Assembly (NCBI RefSeq): GCF_000004075.3
Contig: NC_026657.2
Coordinates: 36,814,732 to 36,878,731 of the forward strand
Length of the DNA stretch: 64,000 bases
Direction of reading: 5' to 3'
Source: Cucumis sativus
Lineage: Eukaryota > Streptophyta > Magnoliopsida > Cucurbitales > Cucurbitaceae
A program made the translations under genes and the position numbers. Each line of letters starts with the position of its first letter. The first letter of the stretch is position 1. The notes under the pieces were generated by a model that was given only the letters and a program-made list of their open reading frames with translations, was not told the origin of the DNA and did not search any database. Positions 34,122-46,779 of this stretch are shown one piece after another.

Positions 34122-37100
34122 GCTCTGAGCTTCGTTTTCGAACCACCCAGCGACGAGGAAATTGATCTCTCCGAAGAAGAACAACAACAAGAACAAGCAG
34201 ATCAAGGAGGAGAAGAGGAGGAAGATGAACCTCTTTCTCGCCATCGTACTGAGTCTCCTTGGGATTTTGCCTCGTACTCCGAGTCAGTGGCTGATGAACA
34301 TGCTCGTAGAAGCACTACTTCTGTTGATTTCAAAATCTCCAAATTGCTTGAAAATCGCTCTGCAAACTTCACTCCTACTGCTGATGATGATGGTCAAAGT
34401 TCGGAAGAAGAATCTGATAGACAAGTAACTTTTGTCGCTCTATTTCTTTTGAGGCAAATGTGAATTTGTTTAATGCTAATTCTGCCGTTTTGATTTTTAG
34501 GAAGATTATAGACCGGAAGATGATGATGATGGAACTAGTAATGCTGGTGACAGTACGTCGTTTTTTGCGCCTTCTGATGGGGCTTCCTTTCATGCCAATT
34601 CATTCATGGAGCTCAATTTGTCGCGCCCTCTGATTCGAGCATGTGAGGCTTTGGGATATGCAAAGCCAACGCCAATTCAGGTTCTTTTTTCGTGAATTTT
34701 TTTCTTTAATATTATTAATATTTTGTGATTTTGAATTTGATTTTCTTACTACTCTTGTTGTGTAGGCGGCCTGTATACCGTTGGCATTGACTGGACGAGA
34801 TATATGCGGAAGTGCTATTACTGGTTCTGGGAAGGTGAGGATTTATCTTGAGTTTCTTTGCAGTAAATTACCACGAGAATTAGAGTTGTTGGAATAGTAT
34901 GGTAGTTTTGGCTTTTGGGGAATTAGTTTGTTGTAGAAATTCTGTGATCTGGATTAGTATGGAGTGATTTGGAAAATAAGTGTGAAGACTCTAGTGTTGC
35001 TATTGCTACTAATTTTACTCTTTCCTGACAGACTGCGGCCTTTTCACTACCTACTTTGGAGAGGTTACTATATCGGCCAAAACGTGATCGGGCAATAAGA
35101 GTTCTAATTCTTACTCCCGCTAGAGAATTGGCAATCCAGTAAGTACGTTCTTAAAGATTGACTATTTTTCCTCGCTTGTTTCCATGTAATTAACCTATTT
35201 ATATGCCATTTTAGATTCAGTCTACAGATATGTCTTGTGGGAAAGTTGTTGGATGGCATTTAATGAAGTGCCCATTTTTAGTTCTTGTGGCTCAGTGCAT
35301 GCTTAGGCCATGTTGTAGAAATATCTACTTGAAAGATATTGAACGAGTTTTTTAGGGCTAGATTCTTATTAATTAAGAAGCTTTAAAGGGTTAAGACTGG
35401 ATTAGTCGAAGTCTCAGAGTTATGTTGTTAAGGTTTGGATGCAGGTTAAAGAAAAACTGATTTCCGGAAGTTGTGGAAAAAAGAGAGGGAAGGGCATAGG
35501 AAGTAAGAAGAGAAAGAGGTGATAAATATATTATAATATTTAGAAGAGTGAAATAGTGATGAATCAAGTTAAGGTGGAAAGAGATATTAGAGCTACAGGC
35601 AGGAAAAAGAGTATTTTGAAGGAAAAAAGAATATTGGATGTAAAGAAAATGGAGAAGAACCTGGTATTGAAAATGAAGGAGAAATAGAAGAGGAATAAAA
35701 AAGCTAGTGGGAAAATGAGTATGTAAGTGAGAGATGAAAGAGCGAAAAAGATAAAGGCTTTAATATCTCAGATTCACGAAGTCCATCTGTTTTGGTTTCA
35801 ACTTGCCGGCCCATTCCTTGGAGAAGCTGAAGGAGTGGGTAAATCCTTCAACATGAAGCCCAAAAAGAAATCCAATGGGAAGCATCTAGCTTCTCTAACC
35901 TTATGAGAAGCCTCTGTCAACAAGAACATGCTTTTAGAGATTGTAAACCCATGTAAACCCATATCTTATTCAATTATTATGAGTTGGTCCAGTGGTAAAA
36001 AAGGGACATGAATTTAACTAAAGGACTGGAGCTGAGGGAATGGTGCAAATCCATGGTGGTTGCCTGTTTAGGATTTAATATCATACAAATTTCTTTAGCA
36101 CTCAACCGTTGTAGGATTAGATGGGTTTTCTTGTAAGATTAGTTAAGTTGTGTGTAACCTTGCTCAAACACTCACACTTAAAGCATAGCAACTTCTCCGT
36201 GAGGCAAAAGAATGCAACATTATTGTCTTTGACTGCCTAATTTCTTGCCTTTTTACTCAACGAAAGCAATTGTATCCTAGTCAACATTCCGTTAAGTCAG
36301 TAACTGTTCTGATATCTCAAGGACTAAAATTGAGCATTACTGAAATCTCAAGGATAAAAGTGTTTGATTTTGAAACATAGGGACCAAGTAGAAACTAAAC
36401 CTAAAATCTAGGGACCAAAGGGTACTTTTCCCTTAAAAAGATATTGCCTTTGACCACCTAATTTCTGATAAAAGGTATATTTCATTTAGTGCCCCATCAA
36501 ACTGAAAGCAAAGATTAAACATTCTTTGAAGGATCTATTTTGTATATGCATTTCTCCTGTACATTTTCATGTTAATACTAAACGAAAATAAGGAAACTGT
36601 TCCTTTTTTTCTTCCAGAGTTCACAGTATGATAGAGAAACTTGCTCAATTTACTGATATCAGATGTTGCCTGATCGTTGGTGGGCTTTCAAGAAAGGTAT
36701 TTTTCGTATGATCTAATTTATTATTTTCTTTTTATTTTTTTATGACCTAGTTTAGTTTGATGACATTATTTACATGAAGAAGAAATTTTGATCCGTCTAT
36801 ATATATATAACATATACTGGGATTCTTATTCTATATTCTAATTTATTTTCAAATCAATCTGTCATGTATATCTTCAGTTCACATTATATATCAGGGTTCT
36901 GCTTTGTCATAAATGTGAAGATATAATAAAGAATCAAAATGCATTACTGCAGGGTTGTTGGATTCGTTTTGCCAAGAAATATGTTTAATGCAGCTGCTTT
37001 TCTTAGTTAAGGATATTTTATTAATTTAATTTTGTTCAGGAGCAAGAGGCTGCCTTAAGATCAATGCCTGATGTTGTTGTGGCAACTCCAGGACGCATGA

Positions 37101-40100
37101 TCGATCATCTACGCAATTCCATGTCCGTAGATTTGGATGATTTGGCAGTTTTAATACTGGATGAGGCAGATCGTCTTTTAGAACTTGGATTTAGTGCTGA
37201 AATTCGTGAATTGGTATATTTGGTCTCCATGATGCAAGTTAAATGATAAAGATCATAACTTTGATACATCTACTGTTTGACATTTGGTGTAAATAATTTT
37301 TTATTTTCTTTGAAGGTTCGTCTTTGTCCAAAGAGGAGGCAGACAATGTTGTTTTCTGCTACCATGACGGAAGAAGTTAACGAGCTTATCAAGCTTTCCT
37401 TGACTAAACCATTGCGCCTCTCAGCTGACCCAGCTACCAAGAGGCCAAAAACATTGACAGAAGAGTAATTTGCAACTTGATTTCTTCTCTGGAGTTCATT
37501 AATTAATTAATTAATTAATTTTTTTTTTGTAAAAAAACACTTCTCAACCTCAAAGCCTCTTGTCTGTTGGATGATTTTTTAGTCTCAATAATGTGTATTC
37601 TGCTTGCAGGGTGGTCAGATTACGTAGAATGCGTGAGGTGAATCAAGAAGCTGTCCTCCTATCTTTGTGCTCAAAGACATTTACTTCTAAAGTTATTGTA
37701 TTTAGGTACTGGAAACGAAATTTCATGAGCTAATGCTCAACTTTATTTTTGGCTTTTTTTAACTGGAGGGGTGCATCTAATTCTTTTACTCTTAGAAGCA
37801 ACTGCCTTCTGGATCAACCAAGTGTAATTAATTTATTACTTTTTCTGTAAACTAGTCAATTTTAATTTCATCATTCTTTTTGGTTGACCTAGTGGAACCA
37901 AACAAGCTGCTCATAGGCTAAAGATTTTATTTGGATTAGCTGGTTTTAAAGCTGCTGAACTTCATGGAAATCTTACCCAAGTTCAACGTCTTGATGTGAG
38001 TGATTTCTGTTAACATGTTTATTATAGGAATAATTTAATCAAGACCCTCAGTTTCCCCTTCTTCATGCTGATCATTATTTGATTTTCTTATGTGTAGGCC
38101 TTGGAACTTTTCAGGAAACAGCAAGTTGATTTTCTTATTGCTACTGATGTGGCTGCTCGGGTGCGAACTCATTCTAATTTTGTTTTTTGTCTTATAGATA
38201 CAATATAATTGAGAAAAAATCAGGTACATAAATTTTACCGATATGTTTATATGGAAATTTATTTATAGTTGAAATGTTGTGTAGGGACTGGATATTATTG
38301 GTGTTGAAACTGTTATAAACTTTGCATGCCCTCGTGATCTCACCAGGTAGGTATTGGGTTCTGATTTGTGTTATTTGTCACCAAACCATATTTGCAATTA
38401 TTGGCATCGCATCCTTATTTTCTCTTCCTGGGGAATTCACCTTTTATTTTGTTTTAATTCACATTTATTTGTATTTTTCATCTTGGTTGAACGTTTCTCT
38501 TAAAAAAAAGTGCATACACTCTGCGCATATTTCTTTTTGTTTCTGGAGCAGCGTGTATGGCTTTCTAATACCCTTGTTGGGTTGGAAGTTTTGCATATGA
38601 TTTGTGCCCATGATTCTTGTTGCCTTCCTTGCATTGTTTATGCAGAAGGAATGCCTGTGATCTTTTCCTTATTTCACCCTTCGTTACCTTTCACTCTTCA
38701 AATATCTAAGTACTACATTTCCATTCATGTCGAGCAGTTGATTCAGATCAGATCATCTATTCTTATTACTAGCTCATTCTTGGGTTTCTTTTATGAAAAT
38801 TTCATGATTCATTGAATCAAATGACCCCATATAAATTTAAAATAATGGATGCATCAACAATCTTTATATTTATTATATGGAATATTTGGAATTGATTATA
38901 TTCTTAACTTTCATTTATTTTGTAGCTATGTTCATCGAGTGGGTCGTACTGCAAGAGCTGGAAGAGAAGGATATGCTGTTACGTTTGTGACTGACAATGA
39001 TCGATCCCTTTTGAAAGCCATAGTGAGTGAATAACAATTCATTAGGGCAGCTACAGCATTCAAGATCTTGACTTAAATTGGAGCGCTTTAATTTCTCCAG
39101 CTTGAATCTGCCCCAATGTGTTTTGCACCTTTGATTTTATTGTCTTGTGTACTCTTTTAGCTTTCCTCCTTTGTTTAGTTTTTATTTTTCTTGTTCTAGT
39201 TATCTTGTAAGCTCTTGTATAACTCTCTTGTACATTGAGCTTGGGCCTCTCCATGATCTTTAGGGAAAGGAAATTGAAAATTTAAAGTTGCAGCCTTTTA
39301 TGAGAGATCTTTTGGGACAAGAGGGGTTGGTCATTTTATGCTGTCTGAAATCTATCTGCAAGGGCGCTCTCTATTAGGTTCATGCTTCTTAAAGCTGCAC
39401 TTAGGTTTTCGGATATCTCTGGTCTTTCAAACATAAGCTGAAGATAACTTTAGCTTCATTATTGTTATTGAGATTTACAACAAGAAATAAGGAACTCTTG
39501 TACAAAATATAGAACATTGAACTCTTTAGATAAAATCAATTACTTCCGTCAGACTGTTAGGTTCAGGAGACTTCACACAACATTCTTTAGCTGCTTCCTC
39601 CTTTTTTAGGCTACTTTTACTGTTTGTTGATAATTGTGGGTTATTTCTTGTGAATTCTGGTTGAATTTTTTGTGTGACCTAGTTTTTGTTGGTTATTTTC
39701 TGCCTTATCTTTATACATGTTATGTTCATTCTGAACTAATTGTGGGTCTTGACTTCCATCGACAGGCTAAGAGAGCTGGTTCCAAGTTGAAGAGCAGAAT
39801 TGTGGCTGAGCAATCAATAAAAAAGTGGTCTGAAATAATTGAACAAATGGAAGACCAAGTGACTGCGATTCTTCGGGAAGAAAGGTTTCTAATGTTTCTT
39901 CGTATGGCTGTTATTTGCTTGTTTGTTCAATTTCCCATTCATTCTACTGTTGTTAATTTTGATAATGTTGTAGGGAAGAGAGAGCTCTAAGGAAAGCTGA
40001 GATGGAAGCTACAAAGGTACTGTTTTTCATATTTCTATGTTTTCATCTTTACGTTTTATTATTAGTTGGCAGTTTGCATAATTTCGGGTGCAACATCACC

Positions 40101-41527
40101 CTCTACTTTTACCGGAACCTTTACCAACCATGGTCAAGATTTTGTTCTTTCTTTGTGTACACAGGCAGAAAACATGATTGTTCATCAGGAAGAAATATTT
40201 TCACGCCCTAAAAAGACCTGGTTTATAACTGACAGGGAGAAAAGGCTTGTGGCAAAAGCAGCCAAGGTAAGTACCTGTTGATATACATGCTAGGAAAATC
40301 CAATATTTGCAACCTTGAAAATTTCCTCGTCGCTAGATGTGGACTTGGGCTCTTAAGCTTCAGCTTTCCTATTGATAATTTTATTTCCTTATCTGGAACA
40401 TGTACTGTTATAATTGCACCGTTTCAACTTCAACTTCTTTCCTTGATTTTCCCCAAATGAAAAATTAAATTTACTTCTGTTGAGATAAGAAATTGCTCTC
40501 TTGTCAAAGCCAAAAATGATTTTTGTTCATTTTGCCTTGAAATTGTAGGAAAATTGAGCATTTAAATACTGTCTTTAAATTACTTGAGCATTAGATTTCT
40601 CGCCTGTTGGCAAAGTTTAGTATGAATAGTTGTGGTTTCTATTTTTTTTCCTCAACTAGGCATCTCTGGAAAAAGGAAAGACTTCTGGGAATGAGGCCGT
40701 AAGTGCTCAACAAGCGGAAGAAGAAAAGATGAAAGAAAAAAGGAAGCGTGAGCGTGAGGTGTCGTAACCTTGCATGAATTATAGCATTCAATATATATTT
40801 TAAATTTGTTAAGTTTAAAGCACTAACCCTAAATGTTACTTGATGATATCTATTTGATTTGAGCAGAAAGATTTGCCAAGAAAGAAGCGTAGAAAATTGG
40901 AGGCAGCTAGAGAAATGTTGGAGGAGGAGAAGCAAAATGACAAAACAGGAGTACGACTTTTTCTCACTTTCTCCTATTATGTCAATTAAGGAGTGTACTT
41001 TTTATCCAAGCTATTTAATATTATGGAATAAAGGTTTAAGATCAAATTATCCAACAAGTGAGAAAGTAAATTTTAGATCTACCCATCATGTATCTTATTG
41101 ATTTTTTCTCTAAACTTTGGTTTATCACATAATTAATTATAAAATAAATGTAGGGTGGATTATCACTGATGAAACTTGCCTACCGTCGGGCAAAAGCAGT
41201 AAAGGCTGTGAAAAGGGCAGTTGACTCAGGCAAGATTGTGAAGAAACAAAATCAGAAAACTAAGAAGTCTTCCCATAGAACTCAGTCAAGATCGGAAGAG
41301 ATGCGAGAGATGTTCCAAAGCGATATGAGCGAGCAGAAGCAGAAACGACGTGGCAGTGGCGGTTTTGGAAAGAAAAAGTCTAAACATTCTTTCAAAAGCA
41401 AGTCAAGGTACAAACTTATTGCTCTACCTTCTAAGTTATAATAAAGAGGCATCTAAACTATTAGCTCTTCTTCTCTTAATACTGTTGTCACTATTGAATG
41501 CATTTTTCTAGGTACAAGCGTAAATAG
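34119..41527 (+). CDS. RH28: DEAD-box ATP-dependent RNA helicase, RH28 / Drs1 / DDX27 type
   Basis: A nucleolar helicase for 60S subunit assembly. Nineteen exons: 34119-34424, 34501-34680, 34766-34834, 35032-35138, 36618-36696, 37040-37213, 37316-37464, 37610-37705, 37893-37995, 38098-38160, 38285-38346, 38926-39022, 39766-39884, 39974-40016, 40165-40266, 40660-40758, 40867-40950, 41154-41407 and 41512-41527. All phases close, giving 733 residues. The N-terminus [14 protein letters not shown] is acidic. The Q motif ends PTPIQ (162); motif I is TGSGKT (about 181-186), Ia PARELA, II DEAD (288-291), III SAT (319-321) and [13 protein letters not shown] (466-476). A Lys/Arg-rich C-terminus, ending SRYKRK, suits a nucleolar protein. 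Arabidopsis RH28 is slightly longer. Intron 4 (1.5 kb) carries a SINE. Confidence 0.95.
35981..36174 (+). mobile_element. Au-like SINE in RH28 intron 4
   Basis: GAGTTGGTCCAGTGGTAA (A-box-like) at 35981, a B-box-like GGTGCAAATCC near 36042, then CATGGTGGTTGCCTGTTTAG, GGATTTAATATC and the TGTAAGATTAGTTAAG tail, ending near AACACTCA at 36174. This order matches the widespread plant Au SINE as remembered. It is full-length or nearly so with many substitutions, in sense orientation, with about 25 extra bases near 36002-36028. Confidence 0.7.
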
Positions 41528-41980
41528 AGATTCTGATCGGAAGTCGATTGGCCTTTATTTGCTCGGGATGGCTGCAACTTTGAGTTTGCAATCTACCTTC
41601 CTTGCAACAGTTTTGATAGCAGATGGGGAAGAGGAGCTGCACTTTTATACTCCAAAATTATGAATGGTTGTATCGTTTATTTTTTCCCCTAATAGTTCAT
41701 TGCTTTCGGTTGTGATGTGCATTGAAAGTCAATGCACCATTCAACTTTGAAGCATAACATAGTAACACTGGATTTATTTGAAGAGTATACTACTAGGACG
41801 TGTATTATCAAAGTATAATTTCTTTATAAAAGTTAGGTTATGTTATTTAGTATATATTGATGTTAATGTCGTATTGTTCCTTCAATTTATAAAATTTGCT
41901 ATAGCTCAGGAAACTTTTTCAGAAATTTAAATCATCTAATAAGAAATCAATTTTTTCCTGAAATTTTAGGAACAATATAG
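41528..41980. other. 3' flank of RH28
   Basis: Probably 3'UTR to about 41,700, then spacer. No other gene is seen. Confidence 0.5.
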
Positions 41981-41989
41981 TTAGCAATT

Positions 41990-42118
41990 ATATATATGTA
42001 TGTGTATACTGTATATATATATGCATATATAACACATGAATATATGTATGTATACATGGTGCTTGTATGCATGTGTATGTATATTTATGTATGCATGTGT
42101 ATGTATATTTATGTAGGG
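41990..42118. repeat. TATG/TGTA-rich microsatellite region with a 24-bp direct repeat
   Basis: Interrupted (TA)n and (TATG)n runs. A unit of GCATGTGTATGTATATTTATG type occurs twice in tandem near 42069 and 42093. Confidence 0.7.
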
Positions 42119-42299
42119 ATATACATAAGTCGGGTTGAGGAAAAAATATGGATAATTCAAAGTAATTGGATTGGCAAAATTTGAACCATTTCGGTTTCAA
42201 AAAAATCTTGTTGGCGGGTTGACCTTTTTTTTAATCATATTTTTTCTAAAAAGAATTCATATTTGAGTGGAGTAGGCAATTATCCATCTATAAAATTAA

Positions 42300-42580
42300 G
42301 AAATCAATGTCTAATTAAACTTTCAACACCAACATCTAATTAAACTTTATAAACCAACAATTAATTAAACTTTATAAAACACAAACATCTAATTTAATCG
42401 AATAAACCCAACATATAAAAAGTTGAGGCAGTGTGGTATTGAGCTATTAAACACAACATATAAAAAATTGAGGCAGTATGGTATTGAACTATTATTATTA
42501 AACACAACATGGTATTGAACTATTATTATTAAACACAACATATAAACAAATAAGAATTGAGAGCTTCACAACATATAAAA
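42300..42580. repeat. Cluster of short degenerate tandem repeats
   Basis: First come three to four copies of an AATTAAACTTTATAAA-like unit (42313-42380). Then follow two copies of an AACACAACATATAAAAA-TTGAGGCAGT-TGGTATTGA unit (about 42409 and 42452) and a tandem GGTATTGAACTATTATTATTAAACACAACAT-type unit near 42479-42541. There is no coding content. Confidence 0.7.
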
Positions 42581-45500
42581 AATAGTTGTTAGATAAAGAA
42601 ACCCAAAATTGGAGGCAGTGTGGTAATGAACGAACGAGGCTCCATAGTGTTAGATTTTAAAATGTACCATATTTCTATGTCTAAAAAGTACCATTTTAAA
42701 ACTTTGCATCATATATCTAAACATCATTTTGTCAATATAAGTTGTTTGAGACATAGCTATAGCATTTCGTTCTTACAATTTTGGGCTATTTAGATCCCAA
42801 TAACATATTGCGCATCTCCTAAATTAGAGCATCGATATAAGTGTACTATTGACAATATATTAGTGTCATCTACGCAAATTTAACAACACTTTTTTCAAAT
42901 TGTCATTAAATACCCTATTTTGACGGGGGCATCAAGAACGCAAAATACGTGTTGCATAAACTTTTTATATATAACATATATTTTGCGTTGTTAATCCCAT
43001 TTTCTTAGTAGTGTAATTTGATACGATTAATCTCATTTTTCTAGTAGTATGTTAAGATCAAGAAACTAATACCCCTCACCAATAAAATTTAAGTCTCTTT
43101 TCATTTCAATTTCTACATTCTCTATTAAATAGACCCATTCCAAACCTAGATTCCTTACTATATCAACAAACCTACACTCATTTTTCTTTAAAAGAAATGA
43201 AATAACACCACTAAATTTCTTTAGCATTTGAGGTACGTTCATGTCCATTATTATTATTTATTGTTATAAAAAAACTTTAATGTTCTATTCACGTGTAGGG
43301 CTCTCTCTCAAGCACCCATCAATCAAACTCAAACTCTTCCCTCCACGTGGCTTGAATGCATAATATATTTTCTTTTAATCATTTGGTTTTACATTATTAT
43401 ATAAAGGAAATGACAAATCAGACCTTTCACTAACTCTCCTCTTTACTTTCTACTTGTCAAATTATAATTTTATTTAATTAAACTTTTCTTTACTATGATT
43501 GAAAACTAATCAATCAGGCAGGTTAATATCTACGTAACCAAATGATTAAGACACTTCCAATATCTCTATATAGTAATCTTGTTAGCATCAACTAATCTTA
43601 CAATATTTTCACGTGGTAATTAATTTTTTAACATCAATTACGTCTTTCAATATCTCTATAACTATATTGAAATAGTAGAATATAATCAAAGTTTATAATA
43701 GACCGTGACGGATTATAAACATAAATTAGTCCATTATCAATTCAATACTCTATCGCAACAAATAACACTCTACAAAATTGTGTGCATCAATCAATTTATT
43801 AATTTATTTTTTTATTCTACTTTTGTCATTATTTATTAAAATAACATTATTCCAATTATAATGAAAAGAAGATAAAATTGATGGGTATAACTTTAGAGGC
43901 ATACAAGTACTTTCCAAATAAAGTTGTAATTAAGTGGTTATTAATATGCAAATGCATTTTAAAATCTAACTGTAGTATTTGCTTTTTTATATTAAAAACA
44001 GAATATTCCTACGGAGAATACAAAACATTAAACATATTCAATGATGAAGGCATTATTCACTTTGACAAAATGCTACAATTATTCATGAAGATAAAATGAA
44101 TATATATAATTGTGAAAAAGATGTAATTTATTTATGAAAAAAAGAACTATTTTCTTATATGTACATTCGTTTTTTAAATTTTAAAACTAGATAATTTTTT
44201 AGTTTATTCTCAGAGTTTTGAAGATGTATTTTTCTTTTTTAGTTTTTAAATTTTAAAAAACACGTTTACAAGATTTTAAAAGTATTTTATGTTTCTTAAA
44301 ATAATTATATGGTATTTAAAATTAAATAAAAAGTATTTTATGTTTTTTAAAATTAAAAAATAGTTTTAAGGAGGATATAACTTTTTAGAAGTTATTTTTC
44401 TAATTTAAAATTTCATATAATTATTAAAAATAAAAAAAATTATCAAAAATAAAATAATTGACAAAATAATTACACATCTAAGTGTAGTGAATTTTTTTCT
44501 ATAAAATGTGAATTCTTTTATTTTCTGAAAAACTTCAAAATTTTCTGAAAAACTTCAAAATAAAAGTATAAAATTATTTAAGGAGATTTTTAAACTTAAA
44601 ATTTACTCTTTGAAAACTTAAAAATCAAATGGATCCGTATAAACTAAAAAGAAAAAATTTTCTTTATTTATTATAACACTGTACGTAAAAGAAGTAAGTC
44701 AAGAAACATTAAATAACTTCAATTAACAAAGCATTAATGATATAGTTGATAAATGCCGTAATAATTGTAAAATTAATATTTTTAATTCTAAAGCTATAGT
44801 CTATTGCTTGCTGAGTTGTATAATGGTAGAGTTTAATAGATTTTGATATATGTATAATTTTTTAAAAATATTACCTTTAACGTTAATATTTTAAATTTAT
44901 TTGCTGTATTTATAGCTATTATTTTTTTAACATCACAATTAGTGAAAGATTGAAGTATTAATTAAATCAGATCTATTTTAATTTAACATATATAATTTTA
45001 GAAGCAGGAACATACATTTTTTTCTTGGCAGAAGGAGAGGTACAAGACGACACCCACATTTCTTTCTCTCTTAATGGGCTTTGGTTCAAGACACGTGGTG
45101 CGTACTCGACCATCCGTTAATTCCACTTTTTTCCTTTTCAAGCATGCAGTTGGGATGGGGAAAAGCAACAAAAATATCAAACGCTCTACATTGTGTGGCA
45201 AAAGAAGAAAAAAAAGCCATAACAGTGACAGACCATTCACACCTCCTCTAAAATGTCAAATCTTCTCTTTTTCGTTTTCTGCATACATACATGTGTCAAT
45301 TGAGCTAAACATTTATCTTGTACAATTAATCATGAGAAAAATAGAATATCTATTTTCTGAATTTCTAGAAATTATGTTTATATTTGAGATAATATAGAAA
45401 TTATTTTTTAAAAATATATTTCACATGTAATATGTGTGTATATATAAATTTGAAAAAACTTGTACGTGGACTGCATCCAATTAAAAACTATCACATAGTA

Positions 45501-45799
45501 ATATTAATCTTTTTTCGTATTTTTATGTTTACATAAGAGAACATTTTAGGTGGATGCAACAAATTTATAATAGACTCAACTTTATTGTGGTTGTATAATG
45601 TATATAGGGAGATAAGAGAAAAGCAATGGAATTAAATAGACCAAGAGTTGGTGCGTGACAAGGATGAAGGAGTTGGTAGAGTTAATTTTATTTAAGAGAA
45701 GAGTTCGTAAATATTTAGTAGAGGGAAAGGGTAGCTTCTTGGAATCCACGAAATAAGTTGGAGCAAAATAAATATTAAGAGGAAAAGGAAAAAGCATCT
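42581..45799. other. Intergenic spacer with CACTA-like terminus
   Basis: CCCATTTTCTTAGTAGTG ends at 43013; read in reverse it begins CACTACTAAGAAAA, like a CACTA terminus. The subterminal zone at 42890-43000 contains GCAAAATACG/TTTTGCGTT inverted words. The rest is A/T-rich, with an 18-bp direct duplication (ATTTTCTGAAAAACTTCAAA) near 44520-44561. A slightly GC-richer patch near 45,060-45,250 has no recognisable gene. Confidence 0.4.
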
Positions 45800-45987
45800 A
45801 ACGTCTAAACAAAACAAAAAAGAAGAGAAAAAGAACAAAGGAAGCAAGAAGAAAGAGAGGAAGGAGCTCGAAAGAAGAAGGGGGTGGGAGAAGGAAAGTC
45901 AACCACCCGTCGCTGAAAATTGGTTGGGAAAGTGAAAACTAACGCCGTAGTCGGTTTGAAGAAGCTTTTACAGAGGGATCCAACTTG
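45800..45987 (+). other. Probable 5'UTR exon of the Sec14-like gene
   Basis: A purine-rich leader-like block (AAAGAAGAGAAAAAGAAC) becomes more balanced and ends CAACTTG|GTAAGCC, a strong donor at 45988. An acceptor AACAG|GTTCGT at 48965 lies 20 bases before the Sec14 start codon. A single 5'UTR intron of about 3 kb would join them. This is inference from splice signals and composition only. Confidence 0.4.
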
Positions 45988-46779
45988 GTAAGCCATTTTC
46001 TTATCAGGTGAAGCTTGGAAAATGGAGATCTTGGATGGTAGATTTATGGGTTTTCTTTCTTTTGATAAGTTTATTGATATTTCTTCCTTTATGTCTAAAT
46101 AATTTCTTTGAAGTTTGTATTCTTTCTTTGACGCAAGAAATTTTTATTGATCTTGTGAGTAATTTGATTGAGATCAGCTCAAGGACAAGAAGAATAGGAA
46201 AGTGGTAACCCACTTTTGAGGGTGAAAAAAAAGTGGGAAGAAAAAAGGGGGACTTAATTAAATGAAGAAAAATGTGAGTATTGAGGAAACAAGAGAATGT
46301 GTTTTAATTTCTTCTTCTTTTCCACTATGTTCCTTCTTGGAGTTTATATGATAATACTTATAAATAAGAGGAGTGTTGGAATGAAAGAAGTAAAGGGGAA
46401 GAAGAATGAAAAAGAAATTTGTTGTAGATAGAAGAAAAAGAAGAGGAAGAAGAAGATGATGAATTTAATAATTGTAGTTTTTAGACAATGGATTTAATTT
46501 TTGAGAAACTACAACTTTTCATTTAAGAGGGAGAGAAATGATGAAAATAAATGGAAAAAACATATAATCATAGCATGGAAGGGAAGAAAAGGAAATGTAT
46601 CAAATGGGGAGGAAATTCTAGCTTTATCAGGGAATAAGTAATCTTTATAAACAAAATAAAAATAAAGGTATACAAAAGTTACTAGAGAAAGAATGAAGAT
46701 AAGTCATGAGGAATGAGTTTGAGTTTAGAATTCATATAAGTTCATGGTTGGTCAATGGTTATTGATCTATTTATTGAAA

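Noticed and set aside
41990-42200. Open frames on both strands in the TATG repeat
   Set aside because: They are translations of a microsatellite.
45074-45397. Frame of 107 codons before the Sec14 leader
   Set aside because: Low-complexity basic start and A/T-rich end; no family and no splice logic.
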